A stretch of DNA of 64,000 bases from Knoellia flava TL1. GTDB lineage: Bacteria; Actinomycetota; Actinomycetes; Actinomycetales; Dermatophilaceae. The stretch is taken from the NCBI RefSeq assembly GCF_000768675.1, contig NZ_AVPI01000001.1, positions 248,001 through 312,000 of the forward strand, given 5' to 3'. Positions within the stretch are counted from its first letter, which is position 1, and the number at the start of each line of letters is the position of its first letter. The notes beneath the pieces are model-generated. The model saw nothing but the letters and a program-made list of their open reading frames with translations, did no database searches and was not told where the DNA came from. A program made the translations under genes and the position numbers. Positions 10,553 to 21,307 of this stretch are shown here, in pieces.

Positions 10553-11074
10553 TCAGTCCGCGAGCTCGCCCAGCCGGGCGACGGCCTTGTCGATGAGCTC
10601 CCAGGGCGGGCGTCGCAGGTCCAGCACGACACCGGCCTCGTCCTCGTCCAGCGGCTCCAGCGTGTCGATCTGCGACCGCAGCAGGCTCGTCGGCATGAAG
10701 TGCCCCTCGCGCCCGGCCATGCGCTCGCGGATGACCTCGGCCGGACCGTCGAGGTGGACGAAGGTCACCGACGGCGGGCCGTCGCGCAGGACGTCGCGGT
10801 AGGTCCGCTTGAGGGCCGAGCACGTGATGATCGTCGAGACCCCAGCGGCCGACCTGGCCTCCATCCATTGCGCGAGGGCCGTGAGCCAGGGCCACCGGTC
10901 CTCGTCGGTGAGGGGAACCCCGCGCTCCATCCGGGCGATGTTCTCCGGCGGATGGAACTCGTCGGCCTCCGCGAACTCGTAGCCGGTCGCCTCGGCGATA
11001 CCGCGGGCGACCGTGGTCTTGCCGCTGCCCGAGACCCCCATGACGACGATGTGAGTGGTGTGGCGCTCGCTCAT
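10553..11074 (-). CDS. gntK: Gluconokinase
   Basis: 173 residues from ATG 11074; an upstream extension to 11245 looks non-coding. P-loop GVSGSGKTT begins at about residue 13, and the family features EADEFHPPENIARMERGVPLTDEDRWPWL and CSALKRTYRDVLR are present. It phosphorylates D-gluconate to 6-phosphogluconate with ATP in the cytosol, feeding the pentose phosphate or Entner-Doudoroff route. No gluconate permease is adjacent; the upstream neighbour is a separate sugar ABC operon with its own terminator. Confidence 0.93.
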   Translation of the reverse strand: MSERHTTHIVVMGVSGSGKTTVARGIAEATGYEFAEADEFHPPENIARMERGVPLTDEDRWPWLTALAQWMEARSAAGVSTIITCSALKRTYRDVLRDGPPSVTFVHLDGPAEVIRERMAGREGHFMPTSLLRSQIDTLEPLDEDEAGVVLDLRRPPWELIDKAVARLGELAD

Positions 11075-11244
11075 CCGAGAGTCTCGCACGGGCGGTGCGC
11101 TGCGAGCTCGTCGAGCTTGGAGCACGTCGGCAGGCCGGTCCAATCCCGACGTGCTCGCGCCCCAAGCCCCGGTAGCACGGCGCGGTCGAATTTCTCCGCG
11201 CACGGCATACGGGTCTGAGGGCAGACGCGCCGTCCCACGACGCA

Positions 11245-11279
11245 CCTCGGCCCCGTCACCACGGGTGACGGGGCCGAGG
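11245..11279. terminator. Hairpin terminator after sugar ABC operon
   Basis: Perfect 16-bp inverted repeat (arms 11245-11260 and 11264-11279, 3-base loop ACG), 28 bases past the stop of the substrate-binding protein gene. No T-run follows in either direction. Confidence 0.75.
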
Positions 11280-11306
11280 ACGCGAGTGCCGCCGAAGCGG
11301 CTCGGC

Positions 11307-12413
11307 TCACTGGGTGAGCTTGCTCAGGGTCGGGTCGTTGGCGTAGGCCTCCTTGGCGTTCGCCTTGGTGACGATGAGCGGCTCGAGCAGGTTGGCCGGG
11401 ACGACCTTGACGCCGTTGTCGTAGGACTTCTCGTCGTTGACGGTCGGCTTCTCACCCTTCTGCAGCGCCTGGACCATCTCGATGGTGGCCTTGACGAGGT
11501 TGCGGGTGTCCTTGTTGATCGTCGAGTACTGCTCGCCGGCCATGATCGACTTCACGGACTCGACCTCGGAGTCCTGACCGGTGACGACCGGGACGGGCTT
11601 GCCGGCGGCCTTGACCGAGGTGATGATCGCGCGGGCGAGTGTGTCGTTCGGCGAGAGGACGCCGTCGAGCGCGGCCGAGCTGTAGGACGCCGAGAGCAGG
11701 GTGTCCATGCGCTTCTGCGCGTTCTCGGCCTTCCAGCCCTGGGTGACGGCCTGGTTGAAGTTCGTCTGGCCCGAGGTGACCTTGAGCGTGCCGTCGTCGA
11801 TCTTCGGCTTGAGGACGCTCATCGCGCCGTCGAAGAAGACCTGCGCGTTGGCGTCGTCGGGCGAGCCGGCGAAGAGCTCGATGTTGTAGGGGCCGGACGG
11901 CTTCTTGGCCGCCATGCCCTCGAGGAGCGCGTTGCCCTGGAGAACGCCGACCTTGAAGTTGTCGTAGGCGACGTAGTAGTCGACCGCGTCGGTGTTCTTG
12001 AGAAGACGGTCGTAGGCGATGACGGTCGCGCCGGCGTCCTTGGCCGCCTTGACCTGGGTGCCGAGCTGCGCGCCGTCGATGGCGCCGACGACGATGACCT
12101 TGGCGCCCTTGGTCACCATCGACTGGATCTGGTTCTGCTGTTCGCCGACACCACCGTTGGCGAACTGCACGTCGGCCTTGAAGCCGGCCTTTGCGAGGTC
12201 GTCCTTGAAGAGCTGCTCGGCGAGGACCCAGTTCTCCGACGTCTTTTGCGGCAGGGACACACCGATGAGCGAGTTGGCCTCGAAGCCGCCGGCACCGCCG
12301 GAGGCGGAGCTGTCGGAACCCGAGGCGGGGGTCTCCTCGTCAGCCCGGCCGCAGCCGGTCAGTGCGAGGGCGGCGACGGCGGTGGCCGCCATCAGCTTGG
12401 TGAGGGAACGCAT
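11307..12413 (-). CDS. ChvE/XylF-type sugar-binding lipoprotein
   Basis: 368 residues with lipobox LALTGC (Cys 21) and a Ser/Gly linker. The two-lobed periplasmic-binding fold typical of ChvE and XylF follows: VSLPQKTSENW near the start, VVGAIDGAQL, IAYDRLL, and LSPNDTLARAI in the second lobe. It captures a monosaccharide (xylose, glucose, galactose or arabinose class) outside the membrane and delivers it to the permease encoded next. It is last in the ATPase-permease-SBP operon, which is the reverse of the commoner order. The exact sugar cannot be told from sequence alone. Confidence 0.88.
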   Translation of the reverse strand: MRSLTKLMAATAVAALALTGCGRADEETPASGSDSSASGGAGGFEANSLIGVSLPQKTSENWVLAEQLFKDDLAKAGFKADVQFANGGVGEQQNQIQSMVTKGAKVIVVGAIDGAQLGTQVKAAKDAGATVIAYDRLLKNTDAVDYYVAYDNFKVGVLQGNALLEGMAAKKPSGPYNIELFAGSPDDANAQVFFDGAMSVLKPKIDDGTLKVTSGQTNFNQAVTQGWKAENAQKRMDTLLSASYSSAALDGVLSPNDTLARAIITSVKAAGKPVPVVTGQDSEVESVKSIMAGEQYSTINKDTRNLVKATIEMVQALQKGEKPTVNDEKSYDNGVKVVPANLLEPLIVTKANAKEAYANDPTLSKLTQ

Positions 12414-12499
12414 GTCGTCTCTTTCTTTCGTATGCCGTGGCGCACCCGGGGCGGAAGCGTCACTGTCCTGCCTATTCAGTTGTGCGGTGGCGAGCGGGC

Positions 12500-13750
12500 T
12501 CAGGACTCCTGCTTGACGGTCTCGCCCGTCTCCTTCGTCGCCCGGCCACCGAAGTTCTGCATGAGGAGGCCGGTGATCGAGCGCCGGCCCTGGCTCTTGT
12601 TGTAGACGTCGAACGCGACGGCCGCGAGCAGCACGAGGCCCTTGATGATCTGGGTCATGTCGGCGCCGACGCCGAGCAGCTGCAGGCCGTTGTTGAGCAC
12701 GGCCATGACGAGACCACCGATGACGGCCCCGACGACGGTGCCGACACCACCGGTGACGGCGGCGCCGCCGATGAAGACGGCGGCGATGGCGTCGAGCTCC
12801 CAGCCGACGCCGTCGAACGGGCCGGAGGCGTTGGAGCGCGCGACGAACATCATCCCGGCGAGCGAGGCGAGGACCGACATGTTCATCATCACGAGGAAGT
12901 TGACTCGCTTGGAGCGCACACCGGAGAGCTCGGCGGCGTGACGGTTGCCACCGACGGCGTAGACGTGGCGACCGATGATCGTGCGCGTCGAGATGAACCC
13001 GTAGAGCAGGACGAGGGCGCCGAGGATGAGAGCCGAGATCGGCAGCGACGTCCCCGGGCGACCGGAGGCCATGAGCAACGCCACGGCGAGGATGGCGACC
13101 GAGATGAGGGCGAGCCGGATCCACATGACCGTGCCGTCCTCGAGCTCGGCGCCGATCTTCTTCTGGTTGCGCCGGTTGCGCAGCGTGCCGAGGATGATCG
13201 CCGCACAGACGAGCAGTCCGATGAGCACGGTGAGGTTGTTGTAGCCGGTGTTGGGCCCGACCTCGGGCAGGTAGCCGGCACCGATGGTCTGGAAGTCCTC
13301 GCCCACCGGCACGGTGTTGGACTTGCCGACGTACTGGTTCGCGCCGCGGAAGATGAGCATGCCCGCGAGGGTGACGATGAAGGCCGGGATCCCGACCTGA
13401 GCCACCCAGAACCCCTGCCATGCACCCACGACCACGCCGATGCCGAGGCCGAGCAGGATGCCCAGCCACCACGGGATGCCCCAGTCGCGCATCGCGATGG
13501 CGACGACGATGCCGGCGAAGGCCGCGACCGAGCCGACCGAGAGGTCGATGTGCCCGGCGATGATGACGAGCACCATGCCGATCGCCATGACGAGGATGTA
13601 GCTGTTGCCCTGGAAGATGTTGATGACGTTGCCGGGGTCGAGCGTGAGCCCGTCCGTGAGGACCTGGAAGAGCACGATGAGGAACACCAGGGCGAAGATC
13701 ATCCCGAACTGGCGGGTGTCTCCACCGAAGATTTCCTTGATCTTGTTCAT
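12500..13750 (-). CDS. Sugar ABC transporter permease (MmsB/XylH/GguB type)
   Basis: 416 residues, about ten hydrophobic segments. The BPD_transp_2 signature is present: [16 protein letters not shown] near residue 65, [17 protein letters not shown], and [19 protein letters not shown] in the coupling region, followed by [20 protein letters not shown] single polypeptide forms the homodimeric channel of ribose/xylose-type importers. The large insert (about 170-230) and length above 400 fit the GguB/MmsB group rather than RbsC. ATG 13750 overlaps the upstream ATPase stop by 4 bases. Confidence 0.92.
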   Translation of the reverse strand: MNKIKEIFGGDTRQFGMIFALVFLIVLFQVLTDGLTLDPGNVINIFQGNSYILVMAIGMVLVIIAGHIDLSVGSVAAFAGIVVAIAMRDWGIPWWLGILLGLGIGVVVGAWQGFWVAQVGIPAFIVTLAGMLIFRGANQYVGKSNTVPVGEDFQTIGAGYLPEVGPNTGYNNLTVLIGLLVCAAIILGTLRNRRNQKKIGAELEDGTVMWIRLALISVAILAVALLMASGRPGTSLPISALILGALVLLYGFISTRTIIGRHVYAVGGNRHAAELSGVRSKRVNFLVMMNMSVLASLAGMMFVARSNASGPFDGVGWELDAIAAVFIGGAAVTGGVGTVVGAVIGGLVMAVLNNGLQLLGVGADMTQIIKGLVLLAAVAFDVYNKSQGRRSITGLLMQNFGGRATKETGETVKQES

Positions 13751-15306
13751 GCAGCGTCCTTCGGAGTGCTGGACTGCGACGTCCTGGTCATGAGCCGCAT
13801 GAGCGACTCCTGGTTGGCCTCGGCCTTGTCGAGGACACCGGTGACCCGGCCCTCGCTGATCGTGTAGATGCGGTCGCTCAGCCCGAGCAGCTCGGGCAGC
13901 TCGGAGCTCACGACGATGACGCCCTTGCCCTGGCTCGCGAGGCGCTGGATGATCCCGTAGATCTCGTACTTGGCGCCGACGTCGATGCCGCGGGTGGGCT
14001 CGTCGAGGATGAGCAGGTCGGGGTCGGTGAAGAGCCACTTGCTCAGGACGACCTTCTGCTGGTTGCCGCCCGAGAGCTTGGCCACGCCGTAGTCGACCGA
14101 CGGGGTCTTGGTGCGCAGCTGCTTGCGGTAGTCGTCGGCCGCGGAGTGCTCGGCGCGGCGGTCGATGACGAGGTTGTGCGCGATCTTCTTGAGCTTGGCC
14201 GACACCGTCGTCGTCTTGATGTCGTCGAGGAGGTTGAGCCCGAGCGACTTGCGGTCCTCGGTGACGTAGCCGATGCCGGCGTCGATCGCCGCGGGCACGC
14301 TGCGCAGGTCGACCTTCTTGCCGTTGAGCCACATCTCGCCGCCGAGCCACGTGCCGTAGGAGTGGCCGAAGATCGAGCGCATGAGCTCGGTGCGGCCCGA
14401 GCCCATGAGGCCGGCAAACCCGACGATCTCGCCGCGGCGGACGAAGAACTCGGACTGCTTGGCGACGAGCCGCTCGGGGACCTGCGGGTGGGCGACGGTC
14501 CAGCCCTTGACCTCGAAGATCACCTCGCCGATGTCGGGGGTGTGGTCGGGGAAGCGCGACTCGAGCGAACGGCCGACCATGCCGCGGATGATGCGGTCCT
14601 CGTCGACGGCACCCTGGCGCACGTCGAGCGTCTCGACCGTCTGGCCGTCGCGGATGATCGTGATCGCGTTGGCGATGGCCTCGATCTCGTTGAGCTTGTG
14701 GCTGATCATGATCGAGGTGATGCCCTTGGCCTGCAGGCCGCGGATGAGGTCGAGCAGGTGGCGCGAGTCCTCCTCGTTGAGCGCCGCCGTGGGCTCGTCG
14801 AGGATGAGCAGCTGCACGTCCTTGGCGAGGGCCTTGGCGATCTCGACGAGCTGCTGCTTGCCGACACCGATGTTCTTGATCGGGGTCTCGGGGTCCTCGG
14901 CCAGGCCGACGCGGGCGAGAAGGTCGCGGGCGCGGTTGTTGGTCTTGACCCAGTCGATGGCGCCCCGCTTCGTCTCCTCGTTGCCGAGGAAGATGTTCTC
15001 GGCGATGGAGAGCTCGGGGATGAGCGCCAGCTCCTGGTGGATGATGACGATGCCCGCGTGCTCGGAGTCGCGGATGTTGTTGAAGGTGACCTCGGCGCCG
15101 TTGTAGCGGATCGTGCCGTCGTAGGAGCCGTGCGGGTGGACGCCCGACAGGACCTTCATCAGGGTCGACTTGCCGGCGCCGTTCTCGCCGCAGATCGCGT
15201 GGACGTCACCTCGACGGACCGTCAGGTTGACGTCGGACAGGGCCTTGACACCGGGGAATGTCTTGGTGATGCCCGTCATCTCAAGGATGGGTGCCGGATC
15301 GGCCAC
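13747..15306 (-). CDS. Sugar ABC transporter ATPase, two ABC domains (MmsA/XylG/GguA type)
   Basis: 519 residues from GTG 15306, preceded by GAGGAGAC. Domain 1 has Walker [10 protein letters not shown] (about 41-49) and Walker [12 protein letters not shown]. Domain 2 has the usual degenerate P-loop GLMGSGRTE, signature LSGGNQQK and [13 protein letters not shown]. This double-domain form powers monosaccharide import. First gene of the operon; a perfect palindrome about 100 bases upstream is the likely operator. Confidence 0.94.
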   Translation of the reverse strand: MADPAPILEMTGITKTFPGVKALSDVNLTVRRGDVHAICGENGAGKSTLMKVLSGVHPHGSYDGTIRYNGAEVTFNNIRDSEHAGIVIIHQELALIPELSIAENIFLGNEETKRGAIDWVKTNNRARDLLARVGLAEDPETPIKNIGVGKQQLVEIAKALAKDVQLLILDEPTAALNEEDSRHLLDLIRGLQAKGITSIMISHKLNEIEAIANAITIIRDGQTVETLDVRQGAVDEDRIIRGMVGRSLESRFPDHTPDIGEVIFEVKGWTVAHPQVPERLVAKQSEFFVRRGEIVGFAGLMGSGRTELMRSIFGHSYGTWLGGEMWLNGKKVDLRSVPAAIDAGIGYVTEDRKSLGLNLLDDIKTTTVSAKLKKIAHNLVIDRRAEHSAADDYRKQLRTKTPSVDYGVAKLSGGNQQKVVLSKWLFTDPDLLILDEPTRGIDVGAKYEIYGIIQRLASQGKGVIVVSSELPELLGLSDRIYTISEGRVTGVLDKAEANQESLMRLMTRTSQSSTPKDAA

Positions 15307-15407
15307 GTCGTCTCCTCGTCGAATCGCACCGCGGACCTCACTGGCTCGGTGCTTGGATGCTAGACCCAGACCCTGTCAGGAGCGGGATGTTCCGGAGTCG
15401 GACGCGC

Positions 15408-15428
15408 GGCTTGTCCGGTGGACAAGCC
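15408..15428 (-). promoter_or_regulatory. Palindromic operator candidate upstream of sugar ABC operon
   Basis: GGCTTGTCC-GGT-GGACAAGCC is a perfect 9-bp inverted repeat. A further half-site, TGGACAAA, lies at 15433-15440, so TTGTCCAC appears twice in the operon's direction. A LacI, ROK or GntR-type sugar repressor is plausible, but no such regulator is adjacent. Confidence 0.6.
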
Positions 15429-15466
15429 GAAGTGGACAAAACGGGCGTTCGACGACCGCGCTCCGG

Positions 15467-15736
15467 TCAGGGGATCGTCGGCTCCGGGTCGTACCAGCCG
15501 CCCCGCTCCTCGGCGAGCGCGCTGAACCGCTCGCGCAGGCCGCTCTCGACCGGGCCGGACGGGTCGTCGACCATCTCCTCACGGATGTGGACGGCCCACT
15601 CGGCGTCCTCCGCGTCGTCCTCTCCCGCGTGCGCGATCCGCAGGACCCGCACCTCCGTGAAGCCCTCCTCGTCGAGCTCGGTGGCGATCTCGTCGGCGGT
15701 CTCGCGCTCGGGGAAGAGGAGAAGGTGCTCGGTCAC
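15467..15736 (-). CDS. Small acidic protein resembling RraB domain
   Basis: 89 residues from GTG 15736. The pattern FPERETADEIATELDEEGF, then a beta strand EVRVLRI and DAEWAVHIREEM resembles the RraB/DUF695 ferredoxin-like fold, whose E. coli member inhibits RNase E. The assignment is by pattern only and weak. TACGCT lies 7 bases upstream of the GTG (leaderless type), supporting this start and an independent promoter between this gene and the heat-shock operon terminator. Confidence 0.6.
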   Translation of the reverse strand: MTEHLLLFPERETADEIATELDEEGFTEVRVLRIAHAGEDDAEDAEWAVHIREEMVDDPSGPVESGLRERFSALAEERGGWYDPEPTIP

Positions 15737-15743
15737 GAGCCGA

Positions 15744-15749
15744 AGCGTA
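15744..15749 (-). promoter_or_regulatory. Candidate -10 box, leaderless small acidic protein gene
   Basis: TACGCT on the minus strand with 7 bases to the GTG start at 15736. The box overlaps one copy of the dispersed GTATGCC heptamer (15747). Confidence 0.35.
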
Positions 15750-15770
15750 TGCCGTCCGCCGCCTCCCGAC

Positions 15771-15832
15771 CGACTTCTTGCCCGGATGCGACACCTCGCT
15801 GGCGCTCGGTGTCGCATCCGGGCAAGAAGTCG
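15771..15832. terminator. Terminator of dnaK-grpE-dnaJ-hspR operon
   Basis: A perfect 25-bp inverted repeat (15771-15795 and 15808-15832, 12-base loop) begins 15 bases after the hspR stop. The arm includes GACTTCTTGCCCGG. There is no T-tract. The long perfect stem is far stronger than an ordinary terminator. Confidence 0.75.
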
Positions 15833-15846
15833 AAGGTGCCGGGGGG

Positions 15847-16317
15847 TCAGGGGCGCCAGAGGACGAGCGCCTGCGAGGCGCTGCCCGCACCCGAGCCGGA
15901 GCCGGGACGACGGCGGGGGCGCTCACCGAGACGGCTGGCGAAGATCTCGCCGCCCGGGCCGACCGAGAAGATCCGCGAGCCCCCCGACGCCGCGGTCTCG
16001 AGCCGCTCCACCTCGCGGGACAGCTCGGCGACGCGGGCGCGCAGCGCGGCCACGGAGTTCTCGAGCTCGAGGATGCGGGCGATGCCGGCGAGGCTCACGC
16101 CCTCCTCCTGCGATAGCCGCTGGATCTCGCGGAGCAGCGCGACGTCGCGGGCGGAGTAGCGGCGGCCGCCGCCCCGGGTGCGCGACGGGGTGACGAGCCC
16201 GAGCCGGTCGTACTGGCGCAGCGTCTGCGCGTGCATGCCCGCGAGCTCGGCCGCGACCGAGATGACGAAGACGGGTGCCTCGTCGTCCGGTCGCGGCTGG
16301 GCCTGGCGCGCTGCCAT
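15847..16317 (-). CDS. hspR: Heat-shock repressor HspR (MerR family)
   Basis: 156 residues. An N-terminal MerR winged helix (about 17-85) contains VISVAAELAGMHAQTLRQYDRLGLVTPSRTRGGGRRYS, in pieces typical of HspR, then a coiled coil (95-125) and a basic, disordered tail. HspR binds HAIR sites, with DnaK as co-repressor in Streptomyces. Here it is the last gene of the dnaK operon, which carries HAIR sites upstream, and clpB has one too, so the full loop is in this window. It starts 2 bases after the dnaJ stop. Confidence 0.95.
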   Translation of the reverse strand: MAARQAQPRPDDEAPVFVISVAAELAGMHAQTLRQYDRLGLVTPSRTRGGGRRYSARDVALLREIQRLSQEEGVSLAGIARILELENSVAALRARVAELSREVERLETAASGGSRIFSVGPGGEIFASRLGERPRRRPGSGSGAGSASQALVLWRP

Positions 16318-16319
16318 GA

Positions 16320-17351
16320 TCAGGCCCTGGCCCGCTCGGCGAGGTCGGCCCGCGGGTCGGTGCCCTCGGCCTCGGCGCGCAGCACCTCGACGGCCTCGCG
16401 GGCGCGGTCGGAGAGCTCGGAGGGCACGACGACCTGCACCTTGGCGAGCAGGTCGCCCGTGCCGCTCTTGCCTGCGACCCCGCGGCCCTTGACGCGCAGG
16501 ACGCGCCCGGACGGGGTGCCGGGCGCGATGCGCACCCTGACGCTCGACCCGTCGAGCGTAGGCACGGCGACCGTCGCACCGAGCGCGGCCTCCGCGAAGG
16601 TCACCGGGAGGTCGACCGTGAGGTTGTCGCCGTCGCGCCCGAAGACGGGGTGCTTCTCGACGGCGACGGTGAGGATGAGGTCACCCGCGGCCGCTCCCGG
16701 CTCGCCGGGCTGGCCCTTGCCCCGCAGCCGGATCTTCTGGCCGTCCTTGACCCCGGCCGGGATGCGCGCCGTGATCGTGCGACCCTCTGCGGTGCGCAGC
16801 GTCACCGTCGAACCCTCGACGGCATCGCGGAACGGCAGCGTCGTCGAGGCCTGGACGTCGGCGCCCTTGCGGGGACCCCGAGTGGCGCCGTAGCCGGCAT
16901 ACCCCGGTTGCGGACGGCCGCCGCCCCCGGCGGCTCCCCCGAACATCTGGGCGAGGAGGTCGTTGATGTCCTCCCCACCGCCGCCGGGGTAGCCGCCGTA
17001 GGAGCCACCACCGGTGTCGAAGCGGACGCGCTGCCCGCCACCGCCGAAGTGGCTGAAGATGTCGTCGAAGCCGCCGTTGCCCCCCGGCCCCCCCGCGGTG
17101 AAGCGCGCGCCGCCGCGCGCCATCTGGCGCACCGCGTCGTACTCCTCACGCTGCTTGGGGTCGGACAGCACCGCGTGGGCCTCGCCGATGTCCTTGAACT
17201 TCTGCTCGGCGGCCGTGTCCCCGGGGTTCTTGTCGGGGTGGTGGGTGCGCGCGAGCTTGCGGTAGGCCTTCTTGATCGCACCGGAGTCGGCGTCCTTGGG
17301 GACGCCGAGGATCGCGTAGAAGTCCTTCTCGAACCAGTCCTGGCTCGCCAT
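16320..17351 (-). CDS. dnaJ: DnaJ-type co-chaperone lacking the zinc-finger domain
   Basis: 343 residues. J-domain at 9-75 with the HPD motif (HHPDKN), a long Gly-rich linker (about 85-150), then two C-terminal beta domains. The four CxxCxGxG repeats of classical DnaJ are missing, as in CbpA and in the HspR-linked DnaJ of many actinobacteria. It stimulates DnaK ATPase and delivers substrates. Upstream in-frame sequence to 17618 is antisense-like; ATG 17351 begins the J-domain properly. Confidence 0.93.
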   Translation of the reverse strand: MASQDWFEKDFYAILGVPKDADSGAIKKAYRKLARTHHPDKNPGDTAAEQKFKDIGEAHAVLSDPKQREEYDAVRQMARGGARFTAGGPGGNGGFDDIFSHFGGGGQRVRFDTGGGSYGGYPGGGGEDINDLLAQMFGGAAGGGGRPQPGYAGYGATRGPRKGADVQASTTLPFRDAVEGSTVTLRTAEGRTITARIPAGVKDGQKIRLRGKGQPGEPGAAAGDLILTVAVEKHPVFGRDGDNLTVDLPVTFAEAALGATVAVPTLDGSSVRVRIAPGTPSGRVLRVKGRGVAGKSGTGDLLAKVQVVVPSELSDRAREAVEVLRAEAEGTDPRADLAERARA

Positions 17352-17430
17352 CAGCGCCTCCTCTCGGACATCGTATGCCGTTGCGCCACAGGGGCGTTCG
17401 GCGTGCGGACCGGCGTCGTGCCGAGCCGCC

Positions 17431-18089
17431 TCACTCGGGGTCGGCGACCGCGACCCGCGCGGGACGCAGGACCTGGTCGCCGGTGCGGTAGCCGGGCTGG
17501 AGCACCTGGACGACGGTCGTCGTCGTCGCGTCGGTGGGCAGCTCGGCGTTGGAGGCGTCCCAGGCGGCGTGCATGAGCGCCTCGTGGTGCATCGGGTCGA
17601 AGGGCTCGCCGACCGCACCGAAGCGGATCAGCCCGAACTTGCCCAGGCTCGACTCGAGCTTGTCGGCGATCGCCGCGAACGGGCCGTCGGTGAGGTCACC
17701 GTGGTCGCGGGCGAGCTGGATGTCGTCGAGGACCGGCAGCAGCGAGTCGAGGACGTCGCGCACCGCACGCTCCTGGACCGCGGCACGGTCCCGGTCGACG
17801 CGGCGCTTGTAGTTGACGTACTCCGCGTTGAGCCGCTGGAGGTCGTCGAGCCGCTGCGCCGCGAGCGCCGTGTCGGGGTGCTCGCCACCGTCGCCGTCGA
17901 CCGGCTCCTCGTCGTCGGCGGGCACGTCGTCGGCGGGCACGTCGCCCGCGGGGGCGGTGGCCCCGGCCGAAGCCGGAGCCACCTCCTCACCGTCGTTGGC
18001 GGACTCGGTGTTGATCGCGTCGTCGGAGGACTCGTCGTCCACGAGCTCGGCGTCGACGACCTCGTCCTCACCCGGCATACGGGGGTCGG

Positions 18090-18093
<4 letters not shown>
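17431..18093 (-). CDS. grpE: GrpE nucleotide-exchange factor
   Basis: 220 residues. A long acidic disordered N-terminus (1-75) precedes the dimerising helix with [17 protein letters not shown] and the C-terminal beta domain with [11 protein letters not shown] and [21 protein letters not shown]. GrpE releases ADP from DnaK. GTG 18093 overlaps the dnaK stop by 4 bases; ATG at codon 6 is an alternative. A 79-base gap separates it from dnaJ. Confidence 0.96.
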
Positions 18094-19991
<1,898 letters not shown>

Positions 19992-20018
19992 GTGACTGTC
20001 TCCTTGCGTTGAGCTTGG

Positions 20019-20039
20019 GTTGAGTTGCTGTCACTCAAG
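20019..20039 (-). promoter_or_regulatory. HAIR element 1 (HspR operator) of dnaK operon
   Basis: GTTGAGT-N7-ACTCAAG matches the consensus CTTGAGT-N7-ACTCAAG at 13 of 14 arm positions. It lies 28 bases upstream of the dnaK ATG, between promoter and ribosome-binding site. Confidence 0.93.
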
Positions 20040-20080
20040 TTAGGAGCCCGTGTGCCGGGTGGCAAATCCGTGCGTCCAAA

Positions 20081-20101
20081 CTTGCGTTCACTCGGCTCAA
20101 C
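20081..20101 (-). promoter_or_regulatory. HAIR-like element 2 of dnaK operon
   Basis: CTTGCGT-N7-GCTCAAC, 11 of 14 arm positions matching, 62 bases (six helical turns) from element 1. Multiple HAIR sites are known upstream of actinobacterial dnaK operons. Confidence 0.7.
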
Positions 20102-20184
20102 TCTCGCCCCGGACCAAATGTTCCCGGGGTCGGGCTCCGACCCGGCTCGCCGCGCTCTGCGGCGCCGCTGTCGGTGGCCCGCCC

Positions 20185-20190
20185 TACGGT
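20185..20190 (+). promoter_or_regulatory. Candidate -10 box, leaderless small protein gene
   Basis: TACGGT followed by 6 bases and the ATG at 20197. The geometry implies transcription starting at the ATG and supports this start over longer upstream frames. Confidence 0.4.
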
Positions 20191-20196
20191 GTCCAC

Positions 20197-20364
20197 ATGG
20201 CTGAGGAGAGCACCACGAGGCGCCTGCGGGTGGTCCGCGAGGCGCGTCCTGTCGACATCTCCAACGACATCGCCGCAGAGGTCGCGGGCGATCTCGAGCG
20301 CGAGGACTACTGGGCGCGGCTCGAGGAGCTGCGGGCGGAGCGGGCCCGCCTGCTCGCGGGCTGA
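20197..20364 (+). CDS. Small charged protein of unknown function
   Basis: 55 residues, basic N-terminal third (RRLRVVREARPVD) then an acidic amphipathic helix (EDYWARLEELRAERARLL) likely to form a coiled coil. No signal peptide or membrane segment. Divergent from dnaK with a -10 box 6 bases before the ATG. Codon use is consistent with coding. No family recognised. Confidence 0.6.
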   Translation: MAEESTTRRLRVVREARPVDISNDIAAEVAGDLEREDYWARLEELRAERARLLAG

Positions 20365-20376
20365 GCGCCCCTGTCG

Positions 20377-20408
20377 GAGCTCGCGCCTCTCAGAGCTCAC
20401 GCCTCTCA
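20377..20408. repeat. Two tandem 16-base repeats between convergent genes
   Basis: GAGCTCGCGCCTCTCA and GAGCTCACGCCTCTCA (15 of 16 identical). The second copy contains the stop codon of the minus-strand gene. Probably a recent local duplication at the end of a gene. Confidence 0.7.
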
Positions 20409-20738
20409 AAGCTGCAGGATGACCGCGCAGACGAGCAGCGAGGAGTGCACGCCCTTGGGGTCGTGCAGGTCCCCGGGTTCGGTGGCGGTCCGGTCCGCAC
20501 GCGCCCGCACCGCCGCGCCGGGGTCCTCGGCGACGAGGTCCTCGCACAGGCCGGCGACGACCGCCGCCGCGTCGTGCTCGTCGAGCCCGTCGAGCGCGAG
20601 CCCGTCGTGCAGCAGCGTCGCCGCCTCGCGGAAGACCTCACGGGCCATCTCGCGGTCGACCTCGGACCGGGCGTCGGCCACCTCCTCGGCAGTGGCGAGC
20701 AGCCGGTCGTAGGGCGGTCCGAAGGCGGCGTCGGTCAT
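20406..20738 (-). CDS. Conserved-looking helical protein of unknown function
   Basis: 110 residues from ATG 20738, almost all alpha-helical and acidic (EEVADARSEVDREMAREVFREAATLL). No membrane segment, signal peptide or metal motif. The C-terminus (LLVCAVILQL) is hydrophobic but too short to span the membrane. Neighbours give no functional hint. Confidence 0.6.
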   Translation of the reverse strand: MTDAAFGPPYDRLLATAEEVADARSEVDREMAREVFREAATLLHDGLALDGLDEHDAAAVVAGLCEDLVAEDPGAAVRARADRTATEPGDLHDPKGVHSSLLVCAVILQL

Positions 20739-20823
20739 CTCCCGAGAGTCCCAGCGAGGCGGGCCCGGGCACAACCGTGTTACGGGGCTTGGCGACGGAC
20801 TGACGGACGGGACCCCACCTCGC

Positions 20824-20829
20824 TAGCGT
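20824..20829 (+). promoter_or_regulatory. Candidate -10 box, leaderless lipoprotein gene
   Basis: TAGCGT with 7 bases to the ATG at 20837. No ribosome-binding site is present in the gap, consistent with a leaderless mRNA. Confidence 0.4.
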
Positions 20830-20836
20830 CGCCCGC

Positions 20837-21304
20837 ATGAGGCGCGTGGCGGTGGGGCTGCTCCTGGCCGGCGGGCTCGCTGGCGCCTTGACCGGGTGCG
20901 GCGAGACGCCCGGACCTGGGCGGCCCGAGCCCGCACCCACGCTCACGCCGACCCCGGCGATCCGGGCGACGACGACCCCGGCGCCGGCACCGACCGGCGT
21001 GCCGCGCGACGGCCGCGGGATCGCCGCGCTCCACCAGGCAGGCGCCTACGCGGTGCAGGTCCAGAGCGCGGTGCAGGCCGAGGTCGACCGGCTCGAGCCG
21101 GGGGTCACCCACGTCGTCGCCTGCCGGCCGGTCCCCATGCAGCACATCCCGGGGGCGAGCACCCGGTGCGACGTCGTCCCGGAGGGCGGGCTTCCGCAGA
21201 TGTGGACAGCCGTGACGATGCAGGGGTCGGCACCGGACGGCGGCCTCGTCGTCGAGGTGAGCAGGGGCGAGCGGACCGACCTGCCGGCCTTCCCACCGGG
21301 CTGA
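20837..21304 (+). CDS. Predicted lipoprotein of unknown function
   Basis: 155 residues with a textbook lipobox (GALTGC, Cys 21). A Pro/Thr-rich linker follows (about 25-55), then a small domain with two cysteines (VVACRPV and TRCDVVP) that could form a disulfide outside the membrane. No family recognised. Ends 3 bases before the stop of the convergent oxidoreductase gene. Confidence 0.7.
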   Translation: MRRVAVGLLLAGGLAGALTGCGETPGPGRPEPAPTLTPTPAIRATTTPAPAPTGVPRDGRGIAALHQAGAYAVQVQSAVQAEVDRLEPGVTHVVACRPVPMQHIPGASTRCDVVPEGGLPQMWTAVTMQGSAPDGGLVVEVSRGERTDLPAFPPG

Positions 21305-21307
21305 GCC

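Noticed and set aside
20377-20408. Tandem 16-base repeat as a possible regulatory or CRISPR-like unit
   Set aside because: Only two copies without spacers, at the very end of a gene; better explained as a small duplication.
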